NCBI GenBank assembly: GCA_029953675.1
Contig: JAMWBK010000008.1
Coordinates: forward strand, 839,001 to 903,000
Reading direction: 5' to 3'
Source of the DNA: Rhodosorus marinus
Lineage: Eukaryota > Rhodophyta > Stylonematophyceae > Stylonematales > Stylonemataceae
DNA length: 64,000 bases
Below, piece by piece: positions 55,270-64,000 of the stretch (positions within the stretch are counted from its first letter, which is position 1; every line of letters begins with the position of its first letter). The notes beneath the pieces were generated by a model. The model was not told the DNA's origin. It saw nothing but the letters and a program-made list of their open reading frames with translations, and searched no databases. A program made the position numbers and the translations under genes.

Positions 55270-58200
55270 TTACAAAAGCAGCAAAGCATCAGATATCAGG
55301 GCAGCCTTGTCCTTTCCCACAAGCCGACACGGCTGTCCATTGATTGTTTTAGACTTCAGAAAGTTTCGCAGGTGGGCAACGGTGAGGCGTTTGAGCACTC
55401 CCTCAGAATGTTCGAGTCTATCACGGTTGACGAGTGCCAGCACAAGCTCTTCGCTTTCAGGATCTGAGACAGTAGAGAAACGAAAGCGAAGAGCTTGGGA
55501 TATCAGCAATCGACGCGCAAATGATCAGCCACTGCACCCAAATCGAGAACGCACCCACTCCGCCACTCCGACTTCGTTCGGAGGAGTCAGTTGAATTCGA
55601 TCCGTTTCGCTTTCTCCTTCGGGAAATGAATGGTGTAGCATTCTTAAGCAGCCATTCAGGATCATTGACGTCGTCCAGTTGTGCTTCAGCAGTGTCCGAT
55701 GATTGACTATCCAGTTGGTCATCTTCTTCCTGGTTCAAGTACTGCCGGTCGACTGGAAACTGTATTCTTCTTTCAATGCGTCGGACGTTCGGAACTGAAT
55801 CATCGATCTCATTTTTCAGACCGTCCACGATTAGGCTCGAACAAGAAAGCCGTCCGATCGAAGATGGACTGCTATGGTCTTTCAGCGTAGTTCGAGCAGG
55901 TTTGTCTTGAGAGGACAGCTTTTCGCGGGCATCTCGAGCTGACTCCTCTACTTGCAGTCTCATGAACGCAACGTCCAGTTCCGCCTGCTTCTCCGAAAGG
56001 TCGCATTCGAGGGCAGAGATTCGGGCTCGAGAGTCTGTGATTTTTGTGAACATGACTCGAAGCATAGCTCGTGCGTCCGATGAGCTCCGAACATCATTCC
56101 AGCGCTTATCATCAGCAGCTTGTCCTTCGTGTTGACCTCGCAGCGCCATTAATCGAGTCTGTGCCTCGTTTAGCCGTTTACTGTGGTCAGCTATCGCTGC
56201 CTGGAGTGAGGAGGAGTCACCGCCCTGTCGTTTGATCCGTTCAGCTTCTTTCGCTTTCTCTGCCCTTTCCCTCTGCTCCTTGTTTGCTGCTTTTCTGAGA
56301 GCTTCAATTTCAACTTTCCCTGAAATGTGGTTCTGGATTTGTTTTTCGATTGTGGCAGCCAACTTCGTTCTTGACGGCTTCCTGGCGGTTGACGAATGCT
56401 TCGCGATAGTTCCTTCTAGTCGGGCCATCGCCTCCTTCAACCGCTTCTTAATTGTTTCTGCCTCCTTGTTCTTGCGGCTGAGTAGCTCCTCGCGAAGCGT
56501 CTCGCGTTCTTGGAGCCGTTGCACTCGAAGCGTCTTTTTCATGTCCTCTTTTTTCAGCTGAGCAATTTCGTGATCCTTCGAGCGGACCTCGTTCCTGTGC
56601 GTCTTCGCGGAAGCTTCCATCTGCCTGGCGAGCTTCGCCTTCTGCTGTTTAATAAGCACGATATCCGAACGAAGCTTCTGTCTCTGCCCCTCTGCGCCTT
56701 CCCTTTCTCTGCGGAGTTGTTCCGTCTCTTTTAGCTGCACCCGAAGGTTTGAGATTCTACTTTCGAGGTCCTTCAGTTTGACCCTGTACTTTGATCGATC
56801 TTCTGCTCTTGCTGCATTGTTGTTGCGCTCAATATCCTTCAGTTTGTTTCGGAGTCTCTCTTTCTCCGTCTCCAGCGTCTCCACATGTCTCTCATAGCTC
56901 AATTGCAGCTCCGCCGCCCTTCCTACCATGTGTTCCATCTTAGCCATTTCGGCTTGCTTCTCGTTCAATTGCATCTCTAGCTCTTCCATCTCGCGACTCA
57001 GTTGCAGACGAACGGCGGCATTCTTCTGCTCCAAAGCATCTGAATGTAGAGCTTCTTCCCCTTTAGGAGCCTCCCGCGAACAGTTTTCCTTTTCTTCGTC
57101 GTCTGAACTCCCGGATGAGCCACTATCTTGTCCGTCTGAAGGACTATCAAATCCCTCCTCTTCGGAAACCATTTGCCAGCCACCCCCATCTTCACTGGCG
57201 CTATCGATTGCATCCATGGCCTCACCTCCATAGTCTCCTTCTCCTTCTTGGGATATCCGTAACTGACACTGCAGTATACCGATTCTCTTCCTCAGCTTCT
57301 TGTTTTCTTCCTGACATCTCGTCAATTCGTTTCGAATCAACGAATCGTCTGCAGAACGCAGGACAACGATCTGGTCCCTCGCAGCTTCCAGTTGAAGTTT
57401 CAGCGATGCAATTTCAGCCGAAGGATCTTCATGGTCAACGTTCTTAACAACTCTGTTTCTAATCTTTCTCGCTCTCGCCGCGTACTTGAGCGTGTTCAGG
57501 GTTTCATCCAGATTCACATCCGCTGGACTCACACATGCGATAAGTATGGTCTGACTATTTCCCCCAAGTGAATCTTGAAGCAAACGAGTCAACTTGGAGT
57601 CTCGATATGGGACGTGAACGAAGCCGCTACTTGAAATGCTGTCCACAAGAGCACTGATGACCTTCCCAAGTGCTAGCAAGCCCTTGTTAATAGAAACACC
57701 TTCTCGGAAGCGTTGGCCTTCAGCCTTCGTTCGCTTAACTCTCTCCGAGCCAGCTAGATCAACAAAGTGAAGCTTGCTCCGCAATATCTCTGTGCCGCCC
57801 CCATCATTGGTGAGAGTCTGCTCAATGCTCAGTGTCAGAATCGCGTGAGAGCGACTGGACGTCAGGTTCATCTCCGTAGCCGCAGTCGCACGGGTTCGAG
57901 AACCATCAGCTAGGCAAATTTCTACATCTCTGGCCGTCTTGACCTCACGCTCCACAACTCCAGCAATATGAACCCCTTTCCCAGGATTTTCACGAAGGAA
58001 GAGTCCGCCGCCTGGTGTTGGATGCCTTGACAGTAGGTCCCGTATCTCTTCCCTATGAAGCTCTACAAAGCTTGCAGAAGCTTTCCATGATCGATCCGAA
58101 GCTTGACAAAGCCTCGTGAAGACTTCACTAATGGCCTTGTTGGCAAGGCCCCCCGGTTGCCCAGGACGAGTGATCCCCGTTCCCATGGTGTACGTCTTCC

Positions 58201-58486
58201 CAGAGCCGGTCTGGCCATAGGCGAGTATCGTGGCATTGAACCCCTTCAAGATCTCTTCAACTAGGGGTCGACCACATACATCGTGTAGGGTGTGGGAATC
58301 TCTACCGTCACTCCCGAAAACGTAATCGAAGGGGAAGCCGTGCCCGCTTCCTCTTGGATAGACGACATCCGGTTCTTGCGGTTTAACGAAGACGCATTTC
58401 TCACATCCTTCAGACCTTTCTTTCTCAATCAGAGGTCGAACGTGGACGGCAACCTTCACCGAACACTCTGCTCCTTCTCGATCCAT
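55270..58486 (-). CDS. KIF4: Kinesin-4 type chromokinesin with SAP-like C-terminus
   Basis: Kinesin-4 proteins are plus-end-directed microtubule motors that act on chromosome arms and the spindle midzone. Exon 58486-55555 and, by a phase-1 intron (55554-55464, 91 bp), exon 55463-55270 give 1041 residues. The N-terminal motor domain (about 8-360) has the P-loop GQTGSGKT at 91-98, switch I NLTSSRSHA, switch II DLAGSERVKRTK and VPYRDSKLTRLLQDSLGG. A long coiled coil follows, with an acidic insert near 425-470 and many Lys/Glu heptads. The spliced C-terminus reads LKRLTVAHLRNFLKSK and GKDKAALISDALLLL, a SAP-like helix-extended-helix. Without splicing the frame ends in a hydrophobic tail (SLSFLYCLRS). 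Both the phase and the SAP-like sequence support the intron. Confidence 0.9.
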
Positions 58487-59257
58487 TCAAAAGCATCGCA
58501 CGGTAGAGTATCAGCAACCAATCATCCTATGGATTTCACTCTGCACAAGCCCACGATTGAACCCTAGCACAACTCCACGATTCACACCCAGAAACTGACA
58601 AACTCAATATCCAGTACACATCCTTTCCAAACCTATTTCCGGGTACTTGCTGACATGTACAGCAGAACTAAGCTTGCTCACCAGCTATTGCAACACTGTA
58701 CCTTTCCCTGAAAGCGAAGTAGAACGGGCATTAGTCGATAACGGCAAAGTTGACACGCGACCTCCGATTGGCCCGCTCGCCCAATTCAAAAAAGGACGTT
58801 AATTTTACCATATTCAGTATATTTAAATAAATTGATTGATCAACGTCAAAATTGATTGGTGAAGTATTTGTTTCTTCTTTGCTGTTGGATGCTTTTTGCT
58901 AAGGTGTTCAGACAACCCTGTATACTCCGCCTTAAGCGGATAGAAATGGACTACTGTGAGGGTGGGCTACGAGGAATATTTAGCCAACCTGAGTGGCAAT
59001 TCAAATCGCCACGCAACTGAGGAGAGAGGAAAGCCAAAGCTTGTTCGCTCGCGTTGCAATGAGCAACTACGCCAGAAGCGTCGCTTGGGGGGTTTGCGCT
59101 GGTCTGCATGATTCCTGGACAAGGAGAATAATCGTTTTCGGTACATTTCCTGTCAAGCTAAGCTTACCAAAATCTCTAAATTGAAAGGATAGGCGTGAGG
59201 AAATTTTGGAGTGGACGGGAACAAGCTTGTTCGGCGACATTGAGTTTTACCAATTTC
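58487..59257. other. Intergenic upstream of kinesin
   Basis: About 770 bases between the kinesin start and the Rpt1 stop, both on the minus strand. Locally AT-rich near 58800-58870. No gene is recognised. Confidence 0.45.
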
Positions 59258-61118
<1,861 letters not shown>

Positions 61119-61385
61119 CCTTACAAACCTTTACACAAAATCGCCCCACCCTAACCAAACAAAAAAGTTCTCAACCACAACTTCCACCCCCCCCCCCACA
61201 CGCGCGTACAAATCCAACAACCTCCCAGAAACCCGCCTTTGCTTCGGATATCAGACGCTTATCCTCGTAACCTATCCCTCTAAGCTCATCACAAACCGCC
61301 CTTAAAACCCGTCCGCAATAATCCCTCACACCATAACACCTTTCATACCCCGTATTCCCATACAACTGCCCCAACAGTCAAATCT
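61119..61385 (-). promoter_or_regulatory. C/A-rich (sense G/T-rich) leader of Rpt1
   Basis: Plus strand rich in C and A, with eleven C near 61188. It matches the leaders of the other genes. Confidence 0.45.
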
Positions 61386-62179
61386 GATTAAATAGAGACA
61401 GCGCTCTGTACCATCCTCAACAGAACAATCCCAACGTCAAATGTTGTGATCCGATAACACCAAGAATTATATTTTAGTTAAAAATTTAAGGGCCCGATCC
61501 CAGTTGATCCTTATCTAGACTTAATTGATTCTATATATCCAGATGTAGACTATATATTGATATTAACTAGAAAAAACAGGATTATTCTTCTACATGTACT
61601 TTAATTATGTACTGGGGTTTGTTGACAAGACAGTTTTAGGAAGTGGAGGGGTCGGGTCGGACAGGAGGCCTCTAAGACGGCTTTATACTTCGCTAGGAAA
61701 GAGTATCTCTGTCTGATCACCTCGCAGATATTACTAGGAATGTGCAGATCCATGACAACAGAAAACATGACAGCGACGAAGAACTTTTTTTCTCTTGACG
61801 AGGGTCGTCTGGATATGTGTGGAAATAGATACTGGCGTCCCCCCGAGCGGATGCGGTGTCGCTTCCCACTCCTAGGCAGGGCGTACCAGCAAATTATACT
61901 ACCTAAATCGTTTTAGTTGGTACCCAACACAACCGTGGACAGTCTTCTCAACCCACGCGTGCGACAAAGGATCAATCTGTAGACCTGATTACCGGAAAAC
62001 GCTCTGAATGTCGTACCATACTCTCGAGAAAGCCTTCAAAGTGCCAAACCGATGGTCTACCAACTCATCAAGGCATGAACTGACATTAACAAAGAAAGCA
62101 TATCTTAGATTATGCAATCATAGTACAAAGTATATATTTTATATGAAATATTATTCTATATTTAGATATATTTGTTTCT
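61386..62179. other. AT-rich intergenic between divergent genes
   Basis: No gene or structure is recognised. Locally very AT-rich near 61460-61620 and 62100-62200. Confidence 0.45.
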
Positions 62180-62434
62180 ATTTTATGAATGTTGTTGGTT
62201 TCGAGGACTTGTTCAACCCATGGGGTTCATCTGTTTTGACGAGGATGAGATGGGGATGAACTAGTTCAGCTCGGATTGGTTGTGGATGTAGGTTTCTGCT
62301 TCTTTGGAGTATTTCGTAGGTTGTTTGGTTAGGACGAACAGGAAGCAAAAGGGTTGATTTTGAAGGGCAAAACGTGTAGCTTGGGTGGTCCACGGTTTCC
62401 TGTTGTTAGTGTGTCCTTTTTGTTTGGTTGAGCG
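62180..62434 (+). promoter_or_regulatory. G/T-rich leader of epsilon-COP
   Basis: Plus strand rich in G and T and poor in C up to the start codon in the context GAGCGATGG. Confidence 0.4.
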
Positions 62435-63491
62435 ATGGATGAGGAACTTTTTGAGCTCAAGAACTATTTCTACCTCGGAAACTTTGCTGCTGCCATTCAG
62501 GAAGGTACCACGTTGTCTGTGGAAGATCTAGGTTTGAAGATCGACAAGGATGTGTATCTGTTTCGGGTGGATATCGCGAAGGGGAACCTCGATAAGGTGA
62601 TGTCGAAGGTTGGCGATGAAGCGCCTTTGGCGTTGAGGGCTGTGAAATTGTACGCGACGTATTTGAAGGATCGTTCAAATTCGGTGATAATAATAGAAAC
62701 CATAAAGGAGTGGATGGAAGATGCAGCTTGTGCTTCGAACTCGACGTTCCTGCTGATGTGCGCGATGATCTATGCGCAAGAGAAGGACTTTGACAATGCC
62801 TTGCGGTTAGCGAACAAGGGAATTACAATGGAGCATAAGGCTTTGAAAGTTCAGATATTCATCGCAATGGACAGAGTCGACAACGCAAACGTCGAGCTTG
62901 AAATAATGAGAAGGTTCGCACTTGCCTCTGGAAGCATCCGATGGCTTTTGAGAGTCTTCAGCTACTGATTTACTGGTTCAATTTCTCGACCGCAGGGAGG
63001 ATGAATACGCAACTCTAACCCAACTGTGCTCGTGCTGGGTCAACCTGGCAAGTGGCGGCTCGGCTGTCCAAGAGGCACTCTATACATATCAGGAATTGCT
63101 GGAGAGGCATGGATCGACAGAGCCGCTTTTGAATGGAGTCGCGCTCTGCCAGATCGCATTGAACAAGTGTGCAAGCCTACCCGACCTCTGGGAATCCCGC
63201 AGCAAACAGAGGTGGAACTGATCGAAGTATTCTACTATTTCCATTATCTGCAGATATGATGACGCGGAGAGGACTCTCCAAGAGGCTTTGGGGAAGAATC
63301 CAAACCACCCGGACACTTTGGCAAATTGCATTGTATGCTCAACGCACAAGAAGAAACGACAGGAGCTTGTAGATCGGTACAAGGCACAGCTCGAAACAGT
63401 GGGTGGAGAAGATCATGCATGGTTGAACGCGGAGAAACAGTTCAGGACTATGTTTGACTCTGCAGTTGCATCTGCGATTGCAGACGCTTGA
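62435..63491 (+). CDS. COPE: Coatomer subunit epsilon
   Basis: Epsilon-COP is a TPR-like subunit of the COPI coat that mediates retrograde Golgi-to-ER transport. Exons 62435-62913, 62996-63166 and 63254-63491 (introns 82 and 87 bp, both phase 2) give 295 residues, as expected for the family. The N-terminus MDEELFELKNYFYLGNF is diagnostic. TPR-like helices follow (FLLMCAMIYAQEKDFDNALRL, LTQLCSCWVNLASGG, LLNGVALCQIALNKYDDAERTL, NPNHPDTLANCIV). The second donor was placed at 63167 because only this choice joins ALNK to YDDAERTL in frame with no gap against animal homologues. A G/T-rich leader lies upstream. Confidence 0.95.
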
Positions 63492-63804
63492 TGAGAAGAA
63501 ACTTTTTTCCACCGTGCGCGCAATGACTATTCTACCATCAACATATGCACTTTGTAAATGAGAGACTTTTTTCAGCTCGAACCCAGGCAAAGTCGATTTC
63601 TCACAAGTTGAACTTCATATTTCAAATAGTCTTAGTTGATAATCCTCTCCAAAGGAACTGCTCGTTGATCGCTGTTAAGAAAAGGTTGCCCAAAAATGTT
63701 TGGCTAACGAAGAAACCAAAAATCTCGGACCAGACCCCTTCCAGCAGCAGGGCTTGGCACAGAAGCAGATTGGATCCAACAAACCTTCCCTGTGTTCGAA
63801 CGAT
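63492..63804. other. Intergenic between convergent genes
   Basis: About 310 bases between the epsilon-COP and DapB stop codons, presumably two 3' UTRs. No gene is recognised. Confidence 0.5.
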
Positions 63805-64000
63805 TCATTGCATCTTCCCACTTCGGAGAATGTCAATCATGTTGAAAATCTGTTGGTCCCCGCCGAGCGCCCTCTTCTCAACGAGGAACTCCGCGGCGTC
63901 CACGGTTCCCTCTGCATAGACGAGACGACCTCTTACGTTGTGCTTGAACTCCAGAGTCACCGTTCCATCTGGACTGGTCAACGTGTATGTATGATAGGCG
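63805..64000 (-). CDS. dapB: 4-hydroxy-tetrahydrodipicolinate reductase, C-terminal end
   Basis: DapB catalyses the NAD(P)H-dependent second step of the diaminopimelate pathway to lysine, usually in plastids of photosynthetic eukaryotes. The last 65 codons are in the window, stop at 63807-63805; the rest is cut off at the right edge. The visible sequence reads TYTLTSPDGTVTLEFKHN, then RGRLVYAEGTVDAAEFL and NMIDILRSGKM. The conserved HNVxGRxxYAEGTVDA and MxDVLRxG(x)M endings are those of the plant-type enzyme rather than the shorter E. coli type. The gene is convergent with epsilon-COP. Confidence 0.85.
   Translation of the reverse strand, partial: AYHTYTLTSPDGTVTLEFKHNVRGRLVYAEGTVDAAEFLVEKRALGGDQQIFNMIDILRSGKMQ

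Overview
This is a 64 kb piece of a eukaryotic nuclear genome. Protein-coding genes are interrupted by short spliceosomal introns (mostly 59-108 bp, GT...AG, many with GTAAG-like donors), and none of the classic eukaryotic machinery present (U2AF, 26S proteasome, coatomer, kinesin-4, V-ATPase, Mediator) occurs in prokaryotes. The metabolic genes point to a photosynthetic eukaryote: a plant-type separate ATP-citrate lyase B subunit, a plant-type 4-hydroxy-tetrahydrodipicolinate reductase of lysine synthesis, a fructose-1,6-bisphosphatase without redox cysteines and a CysQ-type bisphosphate nucleotidase. A red alga is my leading guess, but this is inference; no organelle gene, rRNA or confirmed tRNA was found.

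Layout: U2AF65 C-terminus (+, cut by the window edge) faces the FBPase gene (-). A copine-like two-C2 protein (-) follows at 3.6-4.7 kb, then a long gene-poor, AT-rich stretch to about 9 kb and a degenerate repeat cluster near 9.6-10.0 kb. At 10.6-14.5 kb lie V-ATPase subunit F (+) and an eight-exon, mitochondrion-targeted PPR-like protein (-). CysQ (+), an unresolved minus-strand gene and a LIV-1-like ZIP transporter (+) occupy 17-20 kb. A Ser-rich hypothetical (-), RRP7 (-), a small basic membrane protein (+), a MED11-like Mediator subunit (+) and an intronless RBM39-like splicing factor (+) fill 21-31 kb. 31-35 kb is mostly non-coding and homopolymer-rich. A protein with a duplicated Trp/GNAAP motif (35.4 kb, +) and an acidic hypothetical (37.9-38.7 kb, -) follow.

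At 43-49 kb an inverted pair of paralogous, unrecognised winged-helix-like genes flanks an F-box/WD40-type gene. The right end carries ACLB (-), a chromokinesin with a SAP-like tail (-), the proteasome ATPase Rpt1 (-), epsilon-COP (+) and the C-terminus of DapB (-).

There are no operons; genes act in separate housekeeping processes (splicing, carbon metabolism, sulfur and lysine metabolism, trafficking, proteolysis). A recurring non-coding theme is a G/T-rich (sense strand) leader of 200-900 bp in front of many start codons, which marks gene orientation and supports several hypothetical genes. Exon coordinates were worked out by hand from splice consensus, reading phase and family similarity.
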